Source: an uncultured Collinsella sp.
GTDB lineage: Bacteria > Actinomycetota > Coriobacteriia > Coriobacteriales > Coriobacteriaceae
Assembly: GCA_900556675.1 (NCBI GenBank)
Contig: USQE01000018.1
Coordinates: 1-12,489, forward strand
Length of the DNA stretch: 12,489 nucleotides
Direction: 5' to 3'
Below the pieces are notes generated by a model, which made no database searches, was not told where the DNA came from, and was given only the letters and a program-made list of their open reading frames with translations. Positions 1 to 7,026 of this stretch are shown piece by piece; the stretch's first letter is position 1, and each line of letters starts with the position of its first letter. The position numbers and the translations under genes were made by a program.

Positions 1-31
1 TACGAAGCTGACCGAAGGAATTCAAAACCCC

Positions 32-62
32 TTGACCTCGACCACGGTTTAGGCGGTATAAT
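32..62 (+). promoter_or_regulatory. Sigma70-type promoter of the DUF362 gene
   Basis: A -35 box TTGACC (32-37) and a perfect -10 box TATAAT (57-62) are separated by 19 bp, slightly longer than the usual 17. Transcription would begin near 69-70, giving a leader of about 36 nt before the ATG at 106. The match to consensus is strong; the long spacer is the only weakness. Confidence 0.75.
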
Positions 63-105
63 ACAAAGCGCAGCGTCAAACATTTGGATTCAGGGAGTGA
101 TTACC

Positions 106-1296
106 ATGGAAAAAGCGAAGGTCTATTACACCGATTTTCGAACGGTCGCGTTCGGCGACGGTCTGCCCACCAAGCTCAAGAAGCTGATTAAAAAGGCGGG
201 CATCGGCCAGATGGATATGGACGGCAAGTTTGTCGCCATCAAAATGCACTTCGGCGAGCTGGGCAACATCAGCTTCCTGCGCCCGAATTACGCCCGCGCG
301 GTCGTGGACGTGGTGAAGGAGCTGGGCGGCAAGCCGTTCCTGACGGACTGCAACACCCTGTATGTGGGCGGGCGGAAGAACGCCCTGGACCACATCGAGT
401 CCGCCTACGTCAACGGCTTCACCCCCTACTCCACCGGCTGCCACATCCTCATCGGCGACGGCCTCAAGGGCACCGACGAGGCGCTTGTCCCGGTCGAGGG
501 CGGCGAGTACGTGCACGAGGCCAAGATTGGTCAGGCGCTCATGGACGCCGATATCGTGATCAGCCTCACCCACTTTAAGGGCCATGAGCAGGCCGGCTTT
601 GGCGGTGCCATGAAAAACCTGGGCATGGGCGGCGGCAGTCGCGCCGGCAAGATGGAGCAGCATGCCGCCGGCAAGCCGAACGTCGCGACCGAGCACTGCG
701 TTGGCTGCCGTGCCTGCGAAAAGATCTGCGCGCACAACGCCATCTCGTTCGACGGCACCCGCGAGCGCGAGCTTGCCAGCGGCAACACTCGCACGGTGCA
801 CGTGGCTGCCATCGACCACGATCGCTGCGTGGGCTGCGGCCGCTGCATCGGCGTGTGCAACCAGGACGCCATCAAGCCCGGCCATGACGCTGCGGCCGAC
901 GTGCTCAACTGCAAGATCGCCGAGTATACGAAGGCCGTTGTCGACGGCCGTCCGAGCTTCCACATCTCGCTTGCCATGGACATCAGCCCCAACTGCGATT
1001 GCCATCCCGAAAACGATACGCCTATCGTCAACGACATCGGCATGTTCGCGAGCTTCGACCCGGTCGCCATCGACCAGGCCTGCGCCGATGCCGTCATGGC
1101 ATCCGAACCGCTGCCCAACACCGAGCTCACCGATAGCGCGGCCAAGATGGAGCACAACCACGAGCATCTGGAGGGCGAGCAGGCCAAGGACCCCTTCTGC
1201 ATCACGCATCCCGACACCGACTGGCGCACCTGTATCGCACACGCCGAGAAGATCGGCCTGGGCACGAGAAAGTACGAGCTCATCGAGGTCAAATAG
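106..1296 (+). CDS. DUF362 domain protein with two 4Fe-4S clusters
   Basis: This 396-residue cytoplasmic protein combines an N-terminal DUF362 region (about residues 1-190, including GNISFLRP and a glycine-rich stretch around GGAMKNLGMGGGSRAG) with a ferredoxin-like insert. The insert has two complete CxxCxxCxxxC motifs: Cys198/201/204/208 and Cys241/244/247/251, so two [4Fe-4S] clusters are expected. A C-terminal DUF362 portion follows (HISLAMDISPNCDCHPENDTP). The reaction of this family is not established; an electron-transfer or redox role is inferred from the clusters. ATG 106 is chosen over the in-frame GTG at 97 because AGGGAG (92-97) is well spaced for 106 and overlaps 97. The gene is monocistronic, with its own promoter and terminator. 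Confidence 0.9.
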   Translation: MEKAKVYYTDFRTVAFGDGLPTKLKKLIKKAGIGQMDMDGKFVAIKMHFGELGNISFLRPNYARAVVDVVKELGGKPFLTDCNTLYVGGRKNALDHIESAYVNGFTPYSTGCHILIGDGLKGTDEALVPVEGGEYVHEAKIGQALMDADIVISLTHFKGHEQAGFGGAMKNLGMGGGSRAGKMEQHAAGKPNVATEHCVGCRACEKICAHNAISFDGTRERELASGNTRTVHVAAIDHDRCVGCGRCIGVCNQDAIKPGHDAAADVLNCKIAEYTKAVVDGRPSFHISLAMDISPNCDCHPENDTPIVNDIGMFASFDPVAIDQACADAVMASEPLPNTELTDSAAKMEHNHEHLEGEQAKDPFCITHPDTDWRTCIAHAEKIGLGTRKYELIEVK

Positions 1297-1343
1297 CGCC
1301 TAGCTATTGGACAAAATAAGCGCTTTTGTAGCGTTAGTTGAGC

Positions 1344-1381
1344 AAAAGCCGCCCGCGAGCGCAACGCTCTCGGGCGGTTTT
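1344..1381 (+). terminator. Rho-independent terminator, probably bidirectional
   Basis: CCGCCCG (1349-1355) pairs with CGGGCGG (1371-1377). After one C/T mismatch the stem continues GAGC/GCTC. The stem is preceded by AAAA (1344-1347) and followed by TTTT (1378-1381), so it can end transcription of the DUF362 gene on the + strand and of the convergent hydrolase gene on the - strand. Confidence 0.85.
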
Positions 1382-1510
1382 CCGGAAGTATGCGGCAAAT
1401 TTCGAGACCGCCGAGCACACGACGTTTTTTGGCAACAAAACCCCTGATAAATTGTTGGTAAAACTACGGTCTGGTCGGCAGTTCCAGATTTTGCCGCATA
1501 CTTCCGAAAA
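1378..1510. repeat. MITE- or REP-like element with 17-bp inverted repeat
   Basis: The 17 bases at 1383-1399 (CGGAAGTATGCGGCAAA) recur as an exact reverse complement at 1490-1506. With one bulged base (C1382) the pairing extends to TTTT (1378-1381) against AAAA (1507-1510). The 90-nt interior has nested complementarity: GACCG (1406-1410) with CGGTC (1467-1471), and CAACAA (1433-1438) with TTGTTG (1452-1457). I see no coding potential and no clear target-site duplication. It is more AT-rich than its neighbours and sits between two converging genes. It could be a small non-autonomous repeat, a structured RNA or an extended bidirectional terminator. A genome-wide copy count would decide. Confidence 0.55.
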
Positions 1511-1547
1511 TAGGGGGTCAGATAAAGCCTCAGACGTTACTATTCGC

Positions 1548-2513
1548 CTAAAAATACTCGTCGAGGAAGTTGTTGACCGTGTTCCAGTAGAGCTCGGGGT
1601 CAACTTGCGCACTCTTGGCGTGGGTGGCGCCATGGATGGTGAGCTTTTGCTTGACCTTGCTGGCGCACGCGTCGTAGTTTTGGTCGAGCATGTCGTACGG
1701 CACAAAGGTGTCCTTGTCGCCGTGGATAAACAGCATGGGAACCGTCGCGTGTTTGAGTTGCTCCACACTGCTCGCCTTATGAAAGTCGTAGCCCGCGCGC
1801 ACGTTGCACACGAAGTTTGCTACATCGAGCAAGGGAAAGCTGGGCAGGCCGAACACGTCCTTGAGTTGCAGGGAAAACTCGTCCCAAACACTCGTATAAC
1901 CGCAGTCCTCGATAATGCATTTCACGTTCGCGGGCAGAGATTCCCCCGCGACGTTCATGGCGGTTGCCGCACCCATCGACTCGCCAAAGACCAGGATGCG
2001 CGCCTCGGGGTCGGCCGCAACGATCCGCCCAATCCATGCAACGACATCGAGGCGCTCGGGCCAGCCCATGCCGATATAGTCGCCGCCGGAGCGCTCGTGG
2101 GCGCGGGCGGCGGGTGCGAGTACGTTCATGCCGCGGTCGTGGAATCGCTTGACGTATCGGGCCATACCGATGGGCTCGTTGGTATATCCATGCAGGCAGA
2201 CGGCGTAGTCGTGCGTGCTCTCCGAAGCAGCAAAATACCAAGCGGCGAGCTCGGTTCCGTCATCTGCGGTGAGGCTGCTGCTCTTGCGGTTTTCTTTAAA
2301 CCATGCCCGCGCCTCGGTGTCCTCGGCATCCGGCTGCTCACCGTCTTTGTCGTTCTTGCTATCCTGCATCATCTTCATGGTGTACGGCGCGCGGGGATTC
2401 AGCGCGAAGTCAAACAGGAAGTTGCCGGCAAATCCGAGCAGCGCAACGACAACCACCAGTGCAACGATGCCGGCTATCTTGAGCTTTCGATGGGAACGTG
2501 CGTTTTGAGCCAT
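1548..2513 (-). CDS. Membrane-anchored alpha/beta hydrolase
   Basis: This 321-residue serine hydrolase has an N-terminal membrane anchor (about residues 12-35, preceded by basic residues), so the catalytic domain is probably outside the membrane. The nucleophile elbow is GESMG with Ser179. The likely acid is Asp268 in HGDKDTFVP and the base His298 in HGATHAKS. The oxyanion region is CLHGYTNEP (about 106-114). It resembles YqkD-type hydrolases of the DUF1749/BAAT-like group, whose substrates are unknown; esterase activity is an inference. The ATG at 2513 has AGGAG (+ strand 2522-2526) 8 nt upstream. The gene converges on the DUF362 gene and diverges from the trhA-like gene. Confidence 0.88.
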   Translation of the reverse strand: MAQNARSHRKLKIAGIVALVVVVALLGFAGNFLFDFALNPRAPYTMKMMQDSKNDKDGEQPDAEDTEARAWFKENRKSSSLTADDGTELAAWYFAASESTHDYAVCLHGYTNEPIGMARYVKRFHDRGMNVLAPAARAHERSGGDYIGMGWPERLDVVAWIGRIVAADPEARILVFGESMGAATAMNVAGESLPANVKCIIEDCGYTSVWDEFSLQLKDVFGLPSFPLLDVANFVCNVRAGYDFHKASSVEQLKHATVPMLFIHGDKDTFVPYDMLDQNYDACASKVKQKLTIHGATHAKSAQVDPELYWNTVNNFLDEYF

Positions 2514-2530
2514 ACGGTATTCTCCTATAA

Positions 2531-2566
2531 GATGTTAATACATCAACATTTAATGCAAGCGCATTA
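2531..2566. promoter_or_regulatory. Palindrome cluster, possible operator
   Basis: Two adjacent palindromes cover the start region of the hydrolase transcript: GATGT-TAAT-ACATC (2531-2544) and TAATGC-AAGC-GCATTA (2551-2566). Both have perfect arms with 4-nt centres. The second overlaps the -10 box. No regulator is encoded nearby, so the binding protein is unknown and the operator role is an inference. Confidence 0.3.
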
Positions 2567-2591
2567 TGGACGTTCGCCGTTGATGCGTCAA
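2563..2591 (-). promoter_or_regulatory. Sigma70-type promoter of the hydrolase gene
   Basis: Read on the - strand, TTGACG (complement of 2586-2591) and CATAAT (complement of 2563-2568) are spaced exactly 17 bp. The expected start near 2556 gives a leader of about 42 nt. The -10 box lies inside the palindrome TAATGC-aagc-GCATTA (2551-2566), and the -35 box lies inside TTGA-tgcg-TCAA (2580-2591). These would be natural positions for a repressor. Confidence 0.7.
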
Positions 2592-2634
2592 CAGGCAAAG
2601 AATGGGTAAACAAAGGGTCACGTATGGTGCAAAT

Positions 2635-2664
2635 TTCGCACGTACCTAGACGCTTTGATATAGT
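2635..2664 (+). promoter_or_regulatory. Probable promoter of the trhA-like gene
   Basis: A -10 box TATAGT (2659-2664) is preceded, at 18 bp, by TTCGCA (2635-2640), which matches the -35 consensus at 4 of 6 bases. The -35 region overlaps a near-palindrome, GTGC (2627-2630) / GCAC (2638-2641), around AAATTT. The promoter is weaker than the divergent hydrolase promoter about 70 bp away. Confidence 0.5.
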
Positions 2665-2699
2665 GTTGAGAACTCTTTACGTTGGAGGATGTAACCGGC

Positions 2700-3383
2700 A
2701 TGTCCGATTCGAGCGACAGTTCTAAGCCGCGACCCAAGACCGCGGCCGTTCCACACTACACGGTGGGCGAGGAGATCATGAACTCCGTCACCCATGGTGT
2801 CGGCTGCCTGCTGGGTATCGCGGGCCTGGTGCTCCTGATCGTATTCGCTGCCCTGCGCGGCGGAGGCCCGGCCCACATGGCCGCGGCGATTGTCTATGGT
2901 GTCAGCATTATCCTCGAATACCTTGCCTCCACGCTCTACCATGCGATTCAGCCCGCGGGTGCCAAGCGCGTGTTCCGCATTATCGACCACAGCTGCATCT
3001 ACCTGCTCATAGCCGGCAGCTATACGCCGTTCTGCCTCATCACGCTCGCAAACGACGGCGGCCCTGCGCTGTTCTTTGCCGTATGGGCCATCGCCATTAT
3101 TGGCATCGCCCTCGAGTGCTTTATGCGTGAGCGTCAACCGCACTGGGTAAGCGGCCTGGTCTACCTGCTGATGGGCTGGCTCGTTGTCTTTAAGCTGCCC
3201 GAACTTGTGGCACTGCTCAACCCTGTGGCGCTTGCCCTGCTCGCCGTCGGCGGCGTGTGCTACACCGCGGGCGTGCCGTTCTATATCGCCAAAAACGTGC
3301 GCTATCTGCACAGCGTGTTTCACCTGTGGGTGCTCGCCGGCAGCATCTTCCAGTTCATGGCGGTGATCCTTTTCGTAATCTAG
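2700..3383 (+). CDS. trhA: PAQR family membrane protein TrhA (hemolysin III)
   Basis: A 227-residue integral membrane protein with about seven hydrophobic segments, typical in length for bacterial hemolysin III/YqfA-type PAQR proteins. The family signature is present: EEIMNSVTHGVG (24-35), STLYH ending in His81, DHSCIYLLIAGSYTPF beginning at Asp96, and HSVFH with His214 and His218. The spacing of His81, Asp96, His214 and His218 fits the zinc site known from PAQR receptors. The family is linked to membrane-fluidity or lipid homeostasis; the hemolysin name is historical. ATG 2700 is preferred over the in-frame TTG at 2682 because GGAGG (2684-2688) lies 11 nt before 2700 and overlaps the TTG codon. 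No clear terminator follows, so read-through into the next gene 109 nt on is possible. Confidence 0.88.
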   Translation: MSDSSDSSKPRPKTAAVPHYTVGEEIMNSVTHGVGCLLGIAGLVLLIVFAALRGGGPAHMAAAIVYGVSIILEYLASTLYHAIQPAGAKRVFRIIDHSCIYLLIAGSYTPFCLITLANDGGPALFFAVWAIAIIGIALECFMRERQPHWVSGLVYLLMGWLVVFKLPELVALLNPVALALLAVGGVCYTAGVPFYIAKNVRYLHSVFHLWVLAGSIFQFMAVILFVI

Positions 3384-3492
3384 CGACCATGCCTGCGCGC
3401 CCGCGTCCTCGTTTGGGCGCCGGCGCAATTGCCGTATCCGCCATGAACGTTTTACCCTGACGCCCGAATCTTGGAGGTTCGAGAAACTCCCG

Positions 3493-4866
3493 ATGGACAT
3501 AACCATCTCCCTTATCACTACCCTCGTTTTAACCCTCATCAACGGCTACTTCTCCATGTCCGAGATGGCGCTCACCACGGCTAAGCGCGCCGTGTTGGAG
3601 CACGATGCCGAGGAAGGCGACAAGCGCGCCGAGCGCGCCATTAAGCTGGCCGCCGACTCCGACCAGCTGCTCGCCACCATCCAGGTCGCCATCACGCTCG
3701 TGGGCTTCGCCTCGTCCGCCGTCGCCTCGACGAGCCTGTCCGACCCACTTGCCACGTGGCTCATGAGCTTTGGCATCGCGCCGCTCTCCGCCATTGCGCG
3801 CGGCCTGGCGCCGGTCATCATCACCGTCGCCGTCGCCTTCGTGTCCATCGTGATTGGCGAGCTTGTGCCCAAGCGCATCGGCCTGGCCAACGCCGAAGGC
3901 GTGTCCAAGCAGGTCGTGGGACCGTTGTCGTTTTTCCAAAAGATCGCCCGTCCGCTCGTGTGGCTGACCGGCGCTTGCTCCGATGGCCTGGCCCGCATTC
4001 TGCGCATCAAGAGCGCCGACGACCGCCAAAACGTCTCGGAGGAAGAGATCAAGTACATGGTCTCGGAGCAGGACGACCTGCTCGACGAGGAAAAGCGCAT
4101 GATCCACGAGATCTTCGACCTGGGCGACACCGTTGCCCGCGAGGTCATGGTGCCGCGCGTGGACACCACCATGTGTGAGGACGACGAGACGGTCGCCGAC
4201 GTGCTATCCACCATGCGCCAGACCGGCTTTAGCCGCATCCCCGTCTATCACGAGGATCCCGATAACGTCGCCGGCATCGCGCACATCAAGGACCTGATCC
4301 AGCCCGCGCTCGACGGCAAGGGCGACCAGCCCATCGTCGACTTTTTGCGCGACGCCACCTTTGTGCCCGACACCAAGGACATCCTGCCGCTGCTGTCCGA
4401 GATGCAGACCTCGCACGACCAGATCGTAGTGGTCGTGGACGAGTACGGTGGCACGGCCGGCATCATCACCATCGAGGACATCGTCGAGGAGATCGTGGGC
4501 GAGATCGAGGACGAGTTCGACCCCGACAACAAGTACCTCACGCGCCTTTCGCGCCGCGAGTGGCTCGTCGATGGGCGTTTTTCGTGCGATGACGCGATTG
4601 AGCTTGGTTGGCCGCTCGAGGAAAGCGATGATTATGAGACCATCGCCGGCTGGATTTTGGAGCTTTGCGACTCGGTGCCCGACATCGGAGAGGTGTTTGA
4701 GGTTGCGGGGTACAAGTTTAAGGTGCAGTCGATGCGTGGCCAGCGCATCTCGCTCATTCGCGTGATCGCTCCGGCCGAAACCGATAAGAAGGATTCCGAG
4801 CCCTCGGCAGACGAGCCGACGGCGTCTGGTGCGGGCTCTGCGGACCCGCACGACGGCGACGAGTAG
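3493..4866 (+). CDS. CNNM/CorC-type CBS-domain membrane protein
   Basis: The 457-residue protein has the full CNNM/CorB architecture: a membrane domain (about 1-195) with the family motif GELVPKRIGLANAE (122-135); a paired CBS (Bateman) module (about 206-345) running from REVMVPR to DEYGGTAGIITIEDIVEEIVGEI; and a C-terminal CorC/HlyC domain (about 352-430). A short acidic disordered tail follows. Characterised relatives (CorB/CorC, MpfA, eukaryotic CNNMs) move Mg2+ out of cells or confer Mg2+ resistance, with the CBS pair binding nucleotide and Mg2+. The hemolysin label used in databases is historical. The best ribosome site, GGAGG (3473-3477), is 15 nt from the ATG, but a small hairpin (GGAG/CTCC, 3473-3490) could shorten the distance. 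A further gene follows 24 nt downstream, probably in one operon. Confidence 0.9.
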   Translation: MDITISLITTLVLTLINGYFSMSEMALTTAKRAVLEHDAEEGDKRAERAIKLAADSDQLLATIQVAITLVGFASSAVASTSLSDPLATWLMSFGIAPLSAIARGLAPVIITVAVAFVSIVIGELVPKRIGLANAEGVSKQVVGPLSFFQKIARPLVWLTGACSDGLARILRIKSADDRQNVSEEEIKYMVSEQDDLLDEEKRMIHEIFDLGDTVAREVMVPRVDTTMCEDDETVADVLSTMRQTGFSRIPVYHEDPDNVAGIAHIKDLIQPALDGKGDQPIVDFLRDATFVPDTKDILPLLSEMQTSHDQIVVVVDEYGGTAGIITIEDIVEEIVGEIEDEFDPDNKYLTRLSRREWLVDGRFSCDDAIELGWPLEESDDYETIAGWILELCDSVPDIGEVFEVAGYKFKVQSMRGQRISLIRVIAPAETDKKDSEPSADEPTASGAGSADPHDGDE

Positions 4867-4890
4867 GGTAAGGAAGAGTAGGGGAGAGTT

Positions 4891-5724
4891 ATGGCAGGCC
4901 TGTTCAACATCCTTAAGGTCACCGTCAGCGAGGACAAGATCTGCGCGCACGTGCTGGTGAACCCCGGCATGCCGCTCATGACCTCGGAGGACATCGAGGC
5001 CACGGCGCGCGTGTACTACCTGGTACCCGCAATTGCCAAGCACCTGTGCCTGGGCGATTCCGGTCGCGAATTCCAGGACTGCATGGGCCAGACCGAGCTT
5101 TGCCATCTGCTGGAGCACGTGACGGTCGAGCTCATGAACGAGACCGGTCTCGCTGGCAGCATTTCGTGCGGCCGCACTCGCGTGAGTGAGCACGATGAGC
5201 GTGTCTTTGAGGTCGAGCTTTCGTGTCCCGACGACGCGCTGGCCATCGGTGCGCTGTCTTCGGCGACCTTTATGATGGATTGGGCCTATCTGCATGCCGA
5301 CCAGCCCGCTCCCGATGTGGACGGTACGGTCGCGGGCCTGCGCAACCTGGTGCTGGGCATGCGTGCCGAGGCCGAGGGCAAGGACCCGCACGAGGCCGTC
5401 GCCGCCGCGAACGCCGAGGGCGAGGCCGGGGACGTGACCGAGGGTGAGGCGCCTGCCGAGGCTGCCGTCGAGGTGTCTGCTGAGGAGGCCGTCGAGCCCG
5501 AGCCCGCGGAGCCCCAGGGCGTCCCGAGCTTTGACGACGAGCCGCAGGAGGCAATCGATACCGAGGGCGCGACCGCCGAAAGCCACGAGGCCCCCGCTGC
5601 CGTCTACGGTGGCGCGGCGACGGCTCCGGTGGCCCCCGCGCGCGAGGGAGCGCTGCCGCTCGTTGACGGCGCCGGCGAGGACCCGGGCGCTACAGTGGCC
5701 ATGCCTGCCATGCCGCAGGAGTAG
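4891..5724 (+). CDS. Cyanophycin-synthetase-like N-domain with acidic tail
   Basis: The 277-residue protein has two parts. Residues 1-145 are compact and carry LLEHVTVELMNETGLAG (73-89) followed by CGRTR (93-97) and a segment ending around FMMDW (127-131). This order matches the N-terminal domain of cyanophycin synthetase CphA, which has EHVALELQ...LAG...FGRTR and then a short conserved hydrophobic stretch. The ATP-grasp and Mur-ligase domains of CphA are absent. Residues about 150-277 are low-complexity, rich in Glu, Ala and Pro, and almost certainly disordered. There is no signal peptide. AGGGGAG (4880-4886) precedes the ATG. It follows the CNNM gene by 24 nt and is probably co-transcribed. 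The family assignment is from motif memory; the function is unknown. Confidence 0.75.
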   Translation: MAGLFNILKVTVSEDKICAHVLVNPGMPLMTSEDIEATARVYYLVPAIAKHLCLGDSGREFQDCMGQTELCHLLEHVTVELMNETGLAGSISCGRTRVSEHDERVFEVELSCPDDALAIGALSSATFMMDWAYLHADQPAPDVDGTVAGLRNLVLGMRAEAEGKDPHEAVAAANAEGEAGDVTEGEAPAEAAVEVSAEEAVEPEPAEPQGVPSFDDEPQEAIDTEGATAESHEAPAAVYGGAATAPVAPAREGALPLVDGAGEDPGATVAMPAMPQE

Positions 5725-5778
5725 GCTCATCCGCTTATCACCATCATGTACCTGCGCCTTTACCGTACGCAGATGAGC
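5725..5778 (+). other. Hairpin directly after the CphA-N-like gene
   Basis: GCTCATC (5725-5731), immediately after the stop codon, is complementary to GATGAGC (5772-5778), and TGCG (5753-5756) pairs with CGCA (5768-5771) inside. No T-run follows, so this is not a classical intrinsic terminator. It may stabilise the 3' end or mark a Rho-dependent end. Confidence 0.3.
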
Positions 5779-5803
5779 AAGACGGCAAGCGCTGTGCTGC
5801 GGG

Positions 5804-5809
5804 TATAAT
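5804..5809 (+). promoter_or_regulatory. -10 element of a promoter for the YtxH/PRC pair
   Basis: A perfect TATAAT (5804-5809) lies 46 nt upstream of the YtxH-like start. No convincing -35 box is seen; AAGACG (5779-5784) with a 19-bp spacer is the nearest candidate. A promoter here fits the 130-nt gap after the preceding gene. Confidence 0.5.
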
Positions 5810-5854
5810 GGACAGCATTCAAACGGTGGGCGCCGAGGTGACCGCAGGAGAGGA

Positions 5855-6250
5855 ATGAACATGGGTAAGACTTTCAACTTTATCTCGGGTGCGCTCTTCG
5901 GTGCCGCCGCCGGCGCCATCATCGGCGTTGCCCTGGCTCCGCGCTCGGGCGCCGAGACCCGCGCCATGGCTGCCGATATCGCCAACGACGCCTGGGATAA
6001 CATGCGCGACACCTACGAGCACGGTGCCGAGGAGGCCCGCGCTGCGGTCAACGATTTTGGCCCGATGGTCGACGCCAAGACCGATGACCTGCGTGCCAAG
6101 GTTGACCTTGCCCGCGAGCGCATGGACCAGCTGCGCGAGCAGCTCAACGACGCCATCTCGGGCGGTAACGTGACGCCCGCCGCCGATGTCGTGGTCGAAA
6201 ACGCCGTCGAGGCCGACGCCGAGGCCGCGGAGCCTTCGACCGAGGCATAA
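5855..6250 (+). CDS. YtxH domain-containing protein
   Basis: A 131-residue protein with one N-terminal glycine/alanine-rich membrane helix (about residues 9-28, SGALFGAAAGAIIGVALAPR) followed by SGAETR. That is the YtxH signature, with the break in LAP. Residues 35-100 are a charged, probably alpha-helical or coiled-coil region with regularly spaced Arg, Glu and Asp, and the tail is acidic. YtxH proteins are small envelope or stress-associated proteins of unclear biochemical role. AGGAGAGG (5846-5853) could serve ATG 5855 or, with better spacing, the in-frame ATG 5861. The stop codon overlaps the next start by one base (TAATG), so the two genes are translationally coupled. Confidence 0.82.
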   Translation: MNMGKTFNFISGALFGAAAGAIIGVALAPRSGAETRAMAADIANDAWDNMRDTYEHGAEEARAAVNDFGPMVDAKTDDLRAKVDLARERMDQLREQLNDAISGGNVTPAADVVVENAVEADAEAAEPSTEA

Positions 6251-7005
6251 TGCGCGCCGGGGATTTTGTCGGCGCCAAGATCTATCGCAAGCCTACCGAG
6301 GATAAGCGCACCAAAAAAGACGGCACGCCGCGCAGCCCTAAAAAGCTCGGCAAGATTCACTTTCCGGTCTTTACCCCGGGCGGTACGCGCGTGGTGGGCT
6401 TTATGGTGCGCCAGTCCGATATCGCGGGCATGATCGAGCGCCCCGACCGATTTGTGGCGCTCGATGCCATTGGCGTCTACGAGGGCGCCATCGCGGTTGA
6501 CGACGTCAAGGGCACCTACGATGCCGCTGCGGCCAAGCGCCTCGACATCAACCTGGACGATTGCATTATCTGGGTTGGCATGGACGTGCGCACGGAGTCG
6601 GGCGATGTCGTGGGCTATTGCTCGGATGTGGAGTTCAAGCCGCGTTCGGGCATCGTGCAGACGTTCTACGTGACCGCCGGCACTGCCTCGAGTGTGCTGG
6701 TGGGCGACATGCAGATGCCGCCGACGATGCTGCGCGGCTATGCGGACGGCGCGATGATCGTTTCGGACGAGGTCAAGTCGCTCGGGTATTCGGGCGGCGC
6801 CGCCGCAAAGGCTGCCGAGGCAAGCGTCATGGTGGGCGATAAGGTCAAGAAGGGCGCCAAGGTGCTCGATGACAAGGGTTCGGTCGCCGTGGACAAGGGC
6901 AGTCGCGCGCTGGGCAAGCAGCTCGGCAAGACGCGCGGTATGTTCAAGGCCTTTAAGGACGAATACCAAAAGGCGAGCGGGGGCTCGTCGAAAGCCAGCA
7001 AATAG
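6250..7005 (+). CDS. Double PRC-barrel domain protein
   Basis: A 251-residue soluble protein with two PRC-barrel-like segments. The first (about residues 1-85) contains GKIHFPVFTPGGTRVVGFMVR and RFVALDAIGVYEGAIAVDD. The second (about 100-180) contains IIWVGMDVRTESGDVVGYCSDVEF and ends around GAMIVSDEVKSLGY. The C-terminal 60 residues are lysine-rich with repeated VGDKVKKGAKVLDDKGS-like turns and may bind membrane or nucleic acid. PRC-barrel domains occur in photosynthetic reaction-centre subunit H, RimM and cation-transport regulators; the role here is unknown. The start overlaps the YtxH stop, with no separate ribosome site visible, so expression depends on the upstream gene. The two proteins probably act together at the membrane. 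Confidence 0.75.
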   Translation: MRAGDFVGAKIYRKPTEDKRTKKDGTPRSPKKLGKIHFPVFTPGGTRVVGFMVRQSDIAGMIERPDRFVALDAIGVYEGAIAVDDVKGTYDAAAAKRLDINLDDCIIWVGMDVRTESGDVVGYCSDVEFKPRSGIVQTFYVTAGTASSVLVGDMQMPPTMLRGYADGAMIVSDEVKSLGYSGGAAAKAAEASVMVGDKVKKGAKVLDDKGSVAVDKGSRALGKQLGKTRGMFKAFKDEYQKASGGSSKASK

Positions 7006-7026
7006 CGACGTACCAATTGATGGGAG

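Noticed and set aside
76..1242. 388-codon open frame on the - strand
   Set aside because: Antisense to the DUF362 gene, whose two intact 4Fe-4S motifs prove the + strand frame.
1338..2609. 423-codon + strand frame
   Set aside because: It runs through the terminator and inverted-repeat element and antisense to the hydrolase, whose Ser-Asp-His triad supports the - strand.
2682..2699. TTG start for the trhA-like gene
   Set aside because: The TTG overlaps the GGAGG ribosome site that serves ATG 2700.
3397..3420. Terminator after trhA
   Set aside because: GCGCCC/GGGCGC form only a 6-bp stem with a 12-nt loop and no T-run, which is common by chance at this GC content.
4204..6012. 602-codon open frame on the - strand
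   Set aside because: It crosses antisense over three real genes and their gaps, has low-complexity Arg/Leu/Gly composition and no ribosome site, and is a compositional shadow.
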